Shown piece after piece: positions 35,511 through 46,749 of a stretch of 64,000 nucleotides of DNA (the first letter of the stretch is position 1; each line of letters begins with the position of its first letter). This DNA is from Desmodus rotundus. Lineage: Eukaryota > Chordata > Mammalia > Chiroptera > Phyllostomidae. The notes beneath the pieces were generated by a model. The model made no database searches. It had not been told where the DNA came from and was given only the letters and a program-made list of their open reading frames with translations. A program made the translations under genes and the position numbers. Location of the stretch: positions 149,954,583-150,018,582 of the forward strand of contig NC_071390.1 of assembly GCF_022682495.2 (NCBI RefSeq). The letters are read 5' to 3'.

Positions 35511-36205
35511 ACATGAACATCCTCACACTTAATTGAACTTACAAGTGAGGAACATTTGTAGACACAGCTTTAATGAGCTAGAATGACATCCCAGCAGGGG
35601 CAGATCTTTCCAGGAAAAGGTTTTTCCTTCTTTAACTCATGACATCCGCAGTATTGAGCAAGCTTTGGGAAATGCGCATCAGAACAAGAGACACGAAGAT
35701 TACTCTTTATCAATTTCCCATCCCCGTCAAAAATGACATAATCTCTGAAACGTTGACCAGGCCTTCTCCGGAGAAACGAGTGACACCTGAGTGCTGCTAC
35801 CTGTACTCTCCAAATCACTTATCCAGGCTTCCGGGAGGTGACACTTGTCACTTGTATCCTGTATCCTGCCCCCGGAGCACTGTCTTTGAGAGAGAGCCAG
35901 TGACGTGTCTCCATCATAAAGCAGAATTGTGAGTGAGGGCTGGCATCCCAATTCCTTAGGCCCAGGCTATTTTTCCCAACAATTAGTAGTCTAAAACAAA
36001 CATGTGGATCCTGCAGGCAAATGCATGGATGGCTTCTGTCTCTGGGGGGACAGAAAAGTCTATTGTGAAAACCATGAATTATCTATCACCTACGAGGAGC
36101 TTCTGCGATTTTCAGTGGGCTATGTGTCGATGTGGAAATGTCAACAAAAAAGCCCTCTTCAGCTGTCCGAGGTACAGTTAGCTCTGTCTATGGCTCTTCT
36201 AGATC
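35511..36205. other. Intergenic, no repeat seen
   Basis: Unique sequence of balanced composition. The absence of repeats and the retained short motifs (TCTATTGTGAAAACCATGAA near 36059) make it a candidate for a conserved non-coding element. No coding homology. Confidence 0.3.
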
Positions 36206-36365
36206 CATTTTCAGGTTGAATTATAATGTTTTGTTCTTGTGCCACATCTCCATTAAAATGGGAGTATTTTAAAAGCAGGGAGGGTGGCCCATGTCAGTTT
36301 GTAACCGTAGCTCGGGGCCAAAAACATGGTAAATACTCAGGCACTGTAGACACAATAAGTAAGTG
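36206..36365 (+). repeat. LINE2 fragment
   Basis: 'cacatctccattaaaatgggagtattttaaaagcagggaggg' and 'ggtaaatactcaggcactg' resemble the L2 tail. Confidence 0.45.
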
Positions 36366-36904
36366 ATGCAGTCCTTGTCCTCCACGCTGCACAATCTGTT
36401 ATGCAGCTAAGACATAGGGAAGTGGACAAACAATTCCAAGACACTTATTTGCTAAGGACTAAAAGAGAGATTCATAATAGCTGCTAAAGACACCCAGGAA
36501 AGGGAGAAGTTGGTGTTTGCTGGGGTGCACAGGCCGCTGTCCAGGGAAGAGGAGGGAAGGTACAGAGGTGAAGAAGAGCTCTCAGGTCTAGATAGGATGG
36601 CATAGCTAAGATGTTGAGGCGGAAAAACATACAACATGGTTAATGGAGTTCATTAATTGACTAATTAATTAAAGACATTAAGAGGTAAAAATATTAAGAG
36701 CCCAAGTTCAGGCAGTGACGCTAAAATGGATGAAAAAGAAAAGGTACCTTGTCCAGGTTAAGGCTGCGTGGCCGGAGGCACAGTTTCCTTCCGAAGGAGA
36801 CGGAGTGACCAGCCGCGGCACAGCCAGGCGGATGCGCACGGCAACAGCTGGAAAAGTGGAGACGGCACAGAGGACACGGGTTGCCAGGAGAGGCGTTAAA
36901 ATAG
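36366..36904. other. Intergenic; short TAATTA cluster
   Basis: 36440-36620 is probably diverged reverse L2. 36640-36676 is a dense AT-rich palindromic run with ATTAATTGACTAATTAATTA, a possible homeodomain-binding cluster. No gene. Confidence 0.35.
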
Positions 36905-37390
36905 TTGACACCCACTTCTTAGCAGCATCGCTCACCATAGCCAACAGGTGCAAACAGCCCAAATGTCCACCAACGGATGCACAGATAAACAGAAGTAGTA
37001 TACCCATATGATGGAATATTATTTAACCTCTGAAAGGAATGGCATTCCGACACAGGCTGCCACATGGATGAACCTTAATGACATTGTGCTAAGTGAAATA
37101 AGTCAGTCACCAAATGCCAAATACTGTATGGGGACTCTAGAGGAGTCAAGTTCATGAAAGACAGAGGAGAATGGTGGTTGCAAGGGCTGCGTGGAGGGAG
37201 GAACGGAGAATTATTGTTTAACAGGTAAAATGTTTCAATTTGGGAAGATGAGGAAGTTCTCGAGGTGGACGGTGGTGACGGTTGCCCAACAACGTGATTG
37301 TGCTCAGTGCCTCTGACCCATACGCTTAAAAGTCGTCAGCACGGTAAATTGGATGTCGTGTATATTTTGCCACACACATGCAAAAGATGT
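36905..37390 (+). mobile_element. Old L1 fragment, 3' part
   Basis: 'acccacttcttagcagcatcgctcaccatagccaacagg', 'aaatgtccaccaacggatgcacagataaac', 'gatggaatattatttaacctctgaaa', 'gatgaaccttaatgacattgtgctaagtgaaataag'. Forward L1, diverged. Confidence 0.82.
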
Positions 37391-39040
37391 CAGATATGCA
37401 AGTTTTCCTTATAAAAGGGATCAGTGATCCCACAGGAGAAGTGAGCACTCTGAGGAAGAAAGTGGAAAAACAAGAAAAGAAGGGAATCTTAGAGAACTAC
37501 ACTTAGGGGCAGAAGAAGGAAAAGGAGTTGAGTCAAACCTCCCAAGACATTCCATCTCTACCATTCAAACTTCTCGCCTGCAAGTTAAAAGGGAAAGATC
37601 TGAGTCCTATTGATTATTCCTGAAATGTTCAGCCGGGCATTGAAATGTAAAGTTGCTGGGGATGGAAAAGGATGGTCGTGATTTTAAATTACTTTGCAAG
37701 TTGTTGCAGGGGCAACTCTATGAATATGTTTTGAACAAATAACAGTGGCTGCTTGGCAAGCAATGAGTTCTTAATGGCCATTGGCTTCTGGCCAGCTTTT
37801 CTCTCAGAGCTCGGAGAGGAAAAAGTACATCATAAAATGTGTTCATTTCAGTCATTTGCGGGATTGCGGTTCTGTGCATGCGGTAAGCAGGAAGGGATGA
37901 GTATATACATATATGTGAAGAGAGATATAAGACAAAGAATGATTTGTAGGCTTTAATTATAAAATATAGCACCCCAGCACCCATAATTGTGTTTATTAGA
38001 GAAATTATGTCTAAGGAAATAGAAATATGAAAACAGTTTGTAGGGAGAAATACTGATGGTCCTTTCTTTATCATTTCAAACAAGAATGCAGCTAAAACAA
38101 ATAAGCCTCTATAAAGAACAAATAAGATTTTGGTACAAAGACATGAAAAACAAAAGTCAATTTGAAATACAACAAAACTTGCCGGGAATACATACCCATA
38201 GTCTCATTATCTGGTAGACCCCATGCCCTCAGAAGTCAGTTTTGGAGGGGGGGATAGTTATTTCTCAGGAAATACACCACAGAATTGTGTACGCTTATAG
38301 TATAAAAACAGGTATGATGGAGGGTTTTTAAAATTTGTTTATTTCCTTAATTATCTGGAACTACTACTAAAACAGCTGTCTTCACAGTGACAAATCGGCG
38401 TTGGAATGTGACAACCCTCCAAAGTCGATGGGGCCACGGGCAATTGCAGGAGCAGTTTCTGTGTTTTCTCACTTCGCGAAATCTCTGATGAAGAAGACTT
38501 ATATTAAACTGGCAACCACATGAAAAACTTTTTTAGCTTCTAAGAATTAAAAGATACATTTAGCTTCAGGAAGTTCTCTTTGCTGAACTAAGGTTAAGTC
38601 CTTTGGGACTTGAGTAAGATTTCTTATCCAATATGAGGAAGTAGGACTGCATTGGGGATTGAGAACTGGTGGTCCACGGACTGAATTAAGTTAATAGCTG
38701 TGTTTTTCTAGGGCTGTACCATGGTTCGAAAGAATTTTGAATTATTTGCCAACCTGAAATATTGGGAAATTTTACAGAAGGATCTGAATTTCACGATTCT
38801 TGTAGAAAAACAAAAAGAGAAGAGGATCCAACAACCTGGACCTGAATGATACTGAAAGGATGGAGCTGGTTTGTGGCTCCAGATTGCAATAGCCCCTCTG
38901 AACGACTTCCTGTATTTAAATTACCTGCTTGACTCTTGTGGCCCAAAAAACTGTGGCTGAACAGGAAAGCGGAGAGATCTCATTGTTCCGATGGCAAAGC
39001 CCTGCTGGAGGGAAGGACCTGATTATGCTGGTGACATCTG
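37391..39040. other. Intergenic, candidate conserved stretch
   Basis: About 1.6 kb with no named repeat. 37610-38170 has an even composition with TTTAATTATAAA, CATAATTGTGTTTATTAGAG and similar AT motifs next to GC-balanced pieces, the texture of a conserved enhancer. No coding homology. Confidence 0.3.
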
Positions 39041-39662
39041 ATACCAGAGTAAACTGAACTGACACTAACTAAAATGACAACTCCACATTCTGATTAGACT
39101 GAAGAGATCAGACCCAACAACCTAGCTTCCTGATACAGGAAAGGGAATTGCCTTTTCTAGGGAGAAATATTATTTATAAACAAACACAAATGAAATGTTT
39201 GAAATAAGAAATGACAATGTACGTGAAAATATAACCCAGAACAAAGAGAAAAAATAATAAAAGCAGACTCACACGTAGCCCAGGTGTTAGAAACAGCAGA
39301 CAGAATTTTTTAAATAACTATTACAGATGTATTAAAGATTTTAGATAAAAAGGTGGACAAAAATGAGCAAAAAGATGGAGAATTTCAGCAGAAAAAAAGA
39401 AACTTGAAAAAGAGGACTTGAAAAAATTACAATATCTAAAATGAAAAATTAATTGGATGAGCTTACTATCAGACAGATATCACAAGGGAAAAAGTTAGTA
39501 ACCCCCAAATAAGTCAATAGAAATTATCCAAACTGAAGAAACAATAAAACTGTGAAGGAAAAAGACTCAACAAAGAGTCAGAGACCTCTGGGACAATATG
39601 AAACAATCTAGCATGTAGGTAGCTGGTGTCTAAGAGCAGAGGAGAGACTGGGGCAAAGAAAT

Positions 39663-39906
39663 AGTTGAAGATCACTGACTGGAGTGGCTCAGCGGGCAGG
39701 GCATCGTCCCACAAGGCAAAATGTCACCAGTTCACCTCCAGCCGGGGCACGTGTCTGGGTTGTGGGCCTGGGGCATGTGCAAGAGGCAACCAGTCCATGT
39801 TCCTCTCACACACTGATGTTTCTCTCCCTCCATTTCTCCCACCCTTCCCCTCTCTAAAAATAAATAAGTAAAATCTCTAAAAATATATTTAAAAAAGAGG
39901 TGAAGA
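39663..39906 (+). mobile_element. Bat VES-type SINE in HAL1
   Basis: Body 39672-39897: CACTGACTGGAGTGGCTCAG, 'ccagccggggcacgtgtctgggttgtggg', 'cacactgatgtttctctccctcc' and an A-rich tail. Flanked by AGTTGAAGA (39663-39671) and AGGTGAAGA (39898-39906), a 9-bp TSD with one mismatch. Confidence 0.85.
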
Positions 39907-40844
39907 GATAATGGCCAAGAATTTTCCAAGATTTATGAAAGAAATTAACCCATATATCCAAGTATCTCAGTAAACACTAACAAATAAATAAATTTAAAAA
40001 AAAACTATACCTAGAGATATCTCAAATCAGTCAGATTGGGGGAAATGAGACAATTATGTTTAGGAGGACAAAAAGAAGAATGTTGGTTGACTTTTAATCA
40101 GAGAAAAAATGAAATCCAGAAAACAATAGAATGACATCTGGGAAAAAAAAACCTGTCAAGCTAGCATTCTATATCCTGTAAAAATAAAAGCTAAATAAAA
40201 ACAGAAACAAAGAATGTGTCCCTTGAAGACCTATGTACTATGGAGACACACTAGGGGAAGATCTTCAGGCCGAAGGAAAGTGACTCCAAATGGAAACCTG
40301 CACGTAAAAGATGCCTGAAAAGGTCCCCATGTGAACAAATATAAACTACTCTTCTTAAACATTTTCTTTAGAAGACTATTGATTAAAAAACATATGACAA
40401 TGTGTTACAACAGATGATAAAAAATATATGACAATATTAGCACAGTAGCAGGAGGGTGACAAGTGGAACTAAACTGCGGCAAGTTTCTCACATTGTTTAT
40501 GAAAAGTTATAAGAAGGGTAAGTTAAGAACACATATTGCAATCTTTAGTAGCCACTCAAAAGAATACCAAGAAGTATTACTAAAAAGCCAATAGGAAAAA
40601 GAAAATGGAATACAAAATAATACTTACTTAATTTTATTAAAAAGTCATGAAAGGAAGAACGCAGAAACAAAAAACAGATGAGATTTTTTTTTAAAAGCCA
40701 CCATTGAACCAACCATACCAGTGGCTAATTTAATATAAATGACATAACACTCCACTAGAAGTTAATGCACTTGATTTTAGCAACAAGACTCAAATATATG
40801 CTGTTATAAGCAACACATTGTAAACATAAAGCCATAAGTAGATT

Positions 40845-41039
40845 GAAAGAAAAAATGTCCTATTTGGGTAGCTCAGTTGGTTAGAGCATCATCGAGATAC
40901 ATCAAGTTTGCAGGTTCGATCCCCAGTCAGGGCACATACAATCAACTAATGAATGCATACATAAGTAGAACAACAAATGGATCTCTCTCTCTCTCTCTCT
41001 CAAATCAATAAGTAAAATTTTAAAAAAGAAAGAAAAAAT
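40845..41039 (+). mobile_element. Bat VES-type SINE in HAL1
   Basis: Body 40857-41027: GGGTAGCTCAGTTGGTTAGA, 'gcaggttcgatccccagtcagggcacatac', 'gtagaacaacaaatgg', (CT)n (40983-41001) and an A-rich tail. A perfect 12-bp TSD GAAAGAAAAAAT lies at 40845-40856 and 41028-41039. The 5' end is altered. Confidence 0.88.
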
Positions 41040-41239
41040 ATACTATGAAACACTAAGTTATAGCTAAGTACAAAAATTATAGTATATAGAAAATTATACA
41101 AAATTTAGTATACAAAAACTATAGTCTATAGTAATGCAGAACTGTCAGCAGACAACTAAAATAAAATATATAGACAGTAAATTATAAAATCTTAGAGATG
41201 AAATGATTTGTGTCTAGTTTTTTAACAACGGAGATATAC

Positions 41240-41710
41240 ATGCGCTGATTGGCATAATTTGGTTATACTAACAGAAAATCTAATTCAAACTGGCTTTAAA
41301 AATACAAAGAATTTTGTATTGGCTCATTTAACTGAAAATGAACTTATTGTCTCATTTAACTGAAAAAGGCTGGGGAATATTTCAGTTGAATTTTGATCAG
41401 ACTCCAACCCTGTATTTCCCTTATATATGGAGGGGATAGCTCTGGTCCCCTCCACAGAAGCTTCATTCCCAAGCTGACTCTCGTCATGGAAGCAAACTGA
41501 TTATTACAAGAGCTCTCCTCCCAAAGGCCCTTCCCAGTACCAAAGGCTGGCTTGCTTCACTCTGATTCATGCAATCTTGACCAGTGTCTGAGACTAGGAC
41601 ATTTTCCAATGACTGATTGACCTAGGCCTGGGCTACTAGCCATCCCTGAACCAATCATTGTGGCGAGAGAGATGAGACCGTGTTCTGATGAAGAAATGTT
41701 CTTTTCCCAT
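41240..41710 (+). repeat. Interspersed repeat, family not named
   Basis: Second copy of the repeat at 27580-28030. It contains a short tandem duplication: CTCATTTAACTGAAAA occurs at about 41323-41338 and again at about 41352-41367. It ends near CCATCCCTGAACCAATCATT. The family is not identified. Confidence 0.5.
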
Positions 41711-42694
41711 TCCTGATGTTGCTTCAATTAATGTAACTGCAGCCTTTCATCTGGTATGGTGATTTTGTAAAGACTAACAGAATGCTCTGTTCAGCTCTGT
41801 CCTTCGTTTTGGGAGCTCTCTTCCATTACTCTGTGTAGCAGGCCCTGCCACTGTGGCCCATGAAGGGTGCCTAAATCTCCATAATTTGGTGTTGAGTATC
41901 AGTAAGTCCATTTGCTTAACACACCTGAGCCACATGTCCTATCCTGCCTGGCCTTGGTGGCAATAAAAGTGCCATTTGGGACCTTCATATTTACTTTTTG
42001 CTTTATCTTTCAAGTTGTTCATAACTTAGACCAGGAAGAGGTGCCATTTACCAGGGATCTCAAAAAACCCTCACGGATGGATTTATGCAATTGAGGCTTA
42101 CTTTTAGAGCTAGCAGAGGGTCCACACTACCAAAGCAAATGACTACTCCTACAGGGAAGAGTGGGTTCCCCAAAGTCGAGGTGCTGTCAGGATGGGGCAA
42201 GAACCCTGAAAGATACTGAGAAGACAACCACAGTATGCCTACTAATATGGTTTGGTTGGTTATCTTTCTGTTTGTTTATGTCAGTTGGTCGGGAAACACA
42301 CCCATGGATTTAATGTCTGCTATGGTTTTTAAATATACACAATTTTATTTGTCAATTATTCCTCTATAAAGCTGAAAAAAATAAAATAAAATAAAATTTA
42401 AAAAAAGGAGAACTCAGAAAAGCAAACTTCTAATTATGTAGAATAAATGTATTATTTTATATTTAGTAAAACCACATCCATGGAGCTGGTGTTGTTATTA
42501 TAACCATGCATGTATGTGTTCATTAACACAATGACATAGGTCATCTCTCTCAAAAACTTTGCTTTACTTTTTATTATGCCAAAAATCACAACTCAAATTA
42601 AACCTTCATGTCTTTAATAAAACTTCCACTATTTTATATCCTTTTTTTAAAGGATGTATTTTTAGCCAAGGGAATATGCAAAAATCTTCTTTTC
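41711..42694. other. Intergenic, no gene seen
   Basis: AT-rich unique sequence; an (AAAAT)n tract at about 42379-42400. No coding homology. Confidence 0.4.
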
Positions 42695-42923
42695 AAAAAT
42701 AGTTTGAGCCCTGGCTGGTGTGGCACAGTGAATTGAGTGCCGTCCTGCGAAGCAAGGGGTCGCTGGTTCGATCCCCAGTCAGGGCATGTGCCTGGGTTGT
42801 TGGCCAGGTCCCCAGTTGGGGGCGTGAGAGAGGCAACCGTGCATTGATGCTTCTCTCTGTCTTTCTCCCTCCTTTCCCCTTTCTTTGGAAATAAATAATT
42901 AAAATCCTTAAAAAATAGTTTGA
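42695..42923 (+). mobile_element. Bat VES-type SINE with TSD
   Basis: Body 42708-42910: GCCCTGGCTGGTGTGGCACA, 'ggtcgctggttcgatccccagtcagggc', 'gggcgtgagagaggcaacc', a CT-rich stretch and an A-rich tail. A 13-bp perfect TSD AAAAATAGTTTGA lies at 42695-42707 and 42911-42923. Confidence 0.93.
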
Positions 42924-43899
42924 TACCAGCAGCCATTTGTTAACATTGTAAATAGGTGCATTTCCACAACTTCATTTCAGCTTGCCAGCTATGGAGGCAA
43001 GGCAACTGTCTACGCTGCCGGATCCATGAAGCTGACTCGTGTATGTGGTACAAGCCGCTTGACCATTGAGCAATCACAAAAGACAATTCCGCAAAGAGAG
43101 GAATTCATAACAAGAGAATAAAGCTTTGCAAAAAAGAACCTGTCTTTAGATTTTTTAAAGTGACTAAAATATTTTAATAGGGCTATTTCAGTGCCTCTTT
43201 CTGCTTGCCTATGAAATATTGACAGGTCTTCTTGACTGTAAAAATCAAAACCCATTAAACTCCCTATGTCTTACTTGATTGAATAAAGAGTTGGAAAGGT
43301 AGACCTGTTATTATGAGAAAAGAGAAACACTAGAAAGTGTAGAAATTGGAGTTCCAAACATCAATCTTGATTTGTGCAGAAAATTACCATGTGTTAGAAG
43401 GTCTTTTCATTTGGGCCAGAGGGAAGACAAACTATTGCCAGGCCTGTGTGAGATGGTAAATTGTTTAGTCTGCTCCTTAGTGGTGTTTGTTCTGTGGCCT
43501 CAGGTATGTTCTTCATGTGCTGATGAATAGTCAGCTAATAGATTGAGGGGAAACTTCTGCAGATTTCTAGAGCTTTCTTTCTGAGCAATTTGCTACTGCA
43601 TAGGTATTCCGTCTTATGAATTCTACTGACTTTGGCCTCTTCTACTTCTGAATTCTGTCTCCTCAATTCAGAGAGACTGCTGGCCTTTGTTCGGTTACCC
43701 TCCCTGCACTGTGTCCAGGAAACTCTCTCCAGGCAATAAGCTGCGCCAGTTATACAACTCATTTCATTGTTTTCCTCTCCGCTAGTTCTTTTCCATCTCC
43801 ATGGCTTTTCTTTTTCATGCTTTTAAATCTCCGAGTTCTCCAGGGCTCGTCCTTGGACTTCTTCCCTTTTTACTCTATGTTCACTCCCTTATGAGCTCA
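42924..43899. other. Intergenic, no gene seen
   Basis: AT-rich unique sequence with no named repeat or coding homology. Confidence 0.4.
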
Positions 43900-44640
43900 C
43901 AGGGCTTTCAGACCGTTGTTAGATACATGACTCCTTAATTCACGTCTCCAGTCCGGACCTCACTTCAGAACTCCAGACTTATTTTTCTAATTGCTTTCGG
44001 GTCTAATTGTCATCCCTAACTTCAGAGAGGCTAAAATTTGCTCCTCCTATATTGGCAACTTGTTTTCTTCTAAATGCTTGGAGTAAAGACCTTAGTATCA
44101 TCCTTGACCCCTTTCTTTCTCTTACTCCTCAAGTTCAGGTTGTCAGCAAATCCTGGCCACTCTCTCAAGTCAAATCCAAAAAGTCAGTGCTTCTCCCCAC
44201 TCCCGTTACCCTTACCCTGGTCCAAGCCACCATCATCTCTTACTTTGCTTAATTTAACAACATTTTAATGTCCCTACTTCTTTCAACACAGCAGCCAAAT
44301 TCAACTCGATTAGTCATTAAGCTCCAGTATATCACTCCTCTTACTCAAAATCCTCCAGTTTTCCCAGTTAACCTCGAATCAAAGCCGGAGTCCTTACTGA
44401 ACCTACAGGACCCACCCATCGCCGCTCTGACCTTCCCCCCCATCCATAGACACACTCTCTCTACTCTAGTCACTGTGCCTCTTTGTTGTTCCTCAGCTGT
44501 TTCAGGCATGTTCCCGCCCAGGTTTTCGTGCCTGCTGCTACCTCTGCTTGAAATCCTCTTGCCTCAGTAAGCCACATGCGAGGTCAGTTCTCCACACTCC
44601 CTTTAGGTCTTTATTCAAATTACTTTTTCAGTTTGAATTT
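43900..44640 (+). repeat. LINE2, long 3' fragment
   Basis: One of the longest L2 copies here: 'cagtccggacctcacttcagaactccagac', 'cttagtatcatccttgaccccttt', 'ggtccaagccaccatcatctc', 'caacacagcagccaaattcaactcg', 'tatatcactcctcttactcaaaatcctccag', 'tttaggtctttattcaaatt'. The short frames in it are chance frames. Confidence 0.75.
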
Positions 44641-44830
44641 ATCTAACTTATGTAAATAGCTGCATATTTAACATATACTTCCTTATTTAATCCTCAACTT
44701 CCTTATTAGGAAGGTACTACCAATTATCCCCATTTTACAAATGAGGACAATGAAAGAGAAGTTAAGTGAGTGCCCATAGGCAGAATGCTAGTCAATGGTG
44801 GAGCATGCAGACCAATTCCAGGACCTTTGC
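44641..44830 (-). repeat. MIR (reverse)
   Basis: 'cttatttaatcctcaacttcc', 'ggtactaccaattatccccattttacaaatgaggacaatg', 'gaagttaagtgagtgcccataggcag' in reverse MIR order. It abuts a TATA-rich stretch, 44880-44915. Confidence 0.75.
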
Positions 44831-44925
44831 TATATCCTGTCTATATTCATCCTACATTTAGGATGTTTGTCCTATATGTGTCTATATATGATATTTGTCC
44901 TATATATATTTATCATGTATACCTA

Positions 44926-45832
44926 CCAAGGTCTGTCTGGAAAAAGTCCAGCCATTGTTAATGCAATGAGAATGGTTTGTGTGACATCCATGTAACCTGG
45001 CAGTCAAGAAGAGTGGACTGGAATGCACATGCGTGAACAATGATGACTTCACTGTACGAGTCAGTGGGGGCAGTAGACATTGTCGAGTGAGCATGTGTAC
45101 TGTGTGGCCATCACATTCAAAATGACTGATGGAGCAGAGCAATGAATCTGCATCAAATTTTGCGTTAAGCTTGAACATCCCTCCACGGAAACTATTCAGG
45201 TGATTCAGAAGGCTGCAGCTGTGTGCGAGTGGTGATTGGCAGCTTCATCACAACAGTGTGCCCACTTATGTGTCACATTGCATGCAGAGATTTTGGCAAA
45301 ATGTCAAATTACCCAGGTGACTCAGCATCCCTACAGCCTAGATTTGGTGCCCTGTGACTTCCAGCTTTTCCCAAAACTGAAGTCACCTTTGAAAGAGAAG
45401 AAATTTTAGACTACTGATGAGATTCAGGAAAATATAATGAGGCAGCTGATAGCGATTGGGAGAAGAAGTATGTGAGGTCCCAAGGTGCCTGCTTTGAAGG
45501 GGACTGAGGTGTCATTGTCCTATGTACAATGTTCCTTGTATTTTGTATCTTCTTCAGTAAATGACCCCATTTTTAAAAAGATTTTATTTATTTATTTATT
45601 TTTAGAGAAGGGAAGGGAGGTAAAAAGAAAGAGAAACATTAATGTGTGATTCCCTCTTTCATGCCCCCTACTGGGGACCTGGCCTGCAACACAGGTATGT
45701 GCCCTGACTGGAATTCAAAACAGCAACACTTCAGTTTGCAGGCCGGTGCTCAGTCCACTGAGCCACACCAGCCAGGTCTAAATGTCCCCATTTTTCATAG
45801 TGCATGGCTGAATACTTTCTGGACAGACCTGT
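44926..45832 (+). mobile_element. mariner transposon with dead transposase, SINE inside
   Basis: Terminal inverted repeats AGGTCTGTCTGGAAAAAGTC (left) and AGGTCTGTCCAGAAAGTATT (right, reverse complement) are bordered by TA at 44924-44925 and 45833-45834. The inside is a shortened transposase: a start-like ATGACTGATGG (45121), a segment near 45238-45290 corresponding to the HHD motif region, and near 45325-45385 the reading 'PYSLDLVPCDFQLFPKLK', the block around the last catalytic Asp of mariners. Stops and an internal deletion (about 690 bp remain after taking out the SINE, against about 1.3 kb for full mariners) make it inactive. A VES SINE lies at 45559-45795. Confidence 0.88.
45559..45795 (-). 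mobile_element. Bat VES-type SINE (reverse) in mariner
   Basis: Body 45575-45779: T-rich (TTTA)n end, 'gaaacattaatgtgtgattccctc', 'cccctactggggacctggcctgc', reverse box B 'ggaattcaaaacagcaac', end 'tccactgagccacaccagccagg'. The TSD AAATGACCCCATTTTT (45559-45574) and its right copy (45780-45795) differ at one base. Confidence 0.92.
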
Positions 45833-45899
45833 TACATACAGCTACTATGAAATAGAGCTGTTTCTAACCTCCTGATTGCGGGAACTGGTAGAGACCTGA

Positions 45900-46180
45900 A
45901 GCAGAACGATGCCTTGATTCAGCTAGTATTTATTGAGCATTTACTATTAGGCAGCATGATGAATACTGAGGATGTGGAAATGACAGATGCAGTTATTGTC
46001 ATCAGGAACCTCACGATTGGGAATAGGGAAAAAGACAAACATCTAGAAGCTCCATGGGGAAAGAATGTGGCAGCATCCATGACATAAATTATGAAGGAAG
46101 ATTCTGATTCAACACAAGGAAGAGCTCCTAATGGTCAAAGTCTGAAATGGAATGGGCTAGAGTGTGGAGTCTCTCTTGAA
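45900..46180 (-). repeat. LINE2 fragment (reverse)
   Basis: 'gctagtatttattgagcatttactattaggcagcatgatgaatactgaggatgtgg' then 'gtcatcaggaacctcacgattggg', the reverse L2 tail and upstream. Confidence 0.65.
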
Positions 46181-46197
46181 GGAGTTGTCCCAGCAAA

Positions 46198-46440
46198 GTG
46201 AGGAGACACACCCTGACTGGTGTGGCTCAGTGGGTTGGGCATAGTCCTGCAAACAGAGAAGTTGCTGGTTCGATTCATGATCATCAGGGCACTTGCTTCT
46301 GTTTCGGGACAGTTCCCAGGTTGGGGGCCTGTGAGACTGATGTTTCTCTCACACATCAATGTTACTCTCCCTCTTTCTCCCTCCCTCCCTCCCCTTCTGT
46401 CTAAAAATAAATAATTTTTTTTTTAATGTGAGGAGACAAC
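46198..46440 (+). mobile_element. Bat VES-type SINE with TSD
   Basis: Body 46209-46427: CACCCTGACTGGTGTGGCTC, 'gctggttcgattcatgatcatcagggc', 'ctctcacacatcaatgttactctccctc' and a T/A-rich tail. An 11-bp TSD GTGAGGAGACA lies at 46198-46208 and 46428-46438. It is the last clear transposon before the clean region around GSX2. Confidence 0.9.
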
Positions 46441-46749
46441 TGGCCTGCTGTTATAGAAGAAATTGAACCACCTGGCAACTACTCTGGGCTGGAATTTTTG
46501 AAGAAGCTGCTCAATGAAGAGACCATGTTGCAGACATGTGTGTAAGGCTGAGGGAACTGACGAGGGTTTTGATGCGCTTAGGGACTGTTAGAAGCCTGAA
46601 GTCATTTCCACCCTTTTTCAGGAAGTCACAGAGGGAGCCTGATTAAGAGCTGGAGCCTTGGAAAAGAGACTCTCAGAGGGAAAGGGGATGTCTAGAGTGC
46701 AGCACCTCCAGAAACAGTTGATTTCCTCCACTTCTCTCTCCTCGGCTTC

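Larger units (their letters stand above)
39041..41170 (+). mobile_element. HAL1 (half-L1) remnant with two SINEs inside
   Basis: The + strand follows an L1-type ORF1 ('aaaaggtggacaaaaatgagc', 'gagaatttcagcag', 'tcaatagaaattatccaaactgaagaaacaa', 'gggacaatatgaaacaatc', 'aatggccaagaattttccaagatttatgaaag', 'cattctatatcctgtaaaaat', 'cttcaggccgaaggaaagtgac') and then runs straight into the 3' end ('aatggaatacaaaataatac') with no ORF2. That ORF1-only layout defines HAL1. All frames are broken. SINEs interrupt it at 39663-39906 and 40845-41039. Confidence 0.75.
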
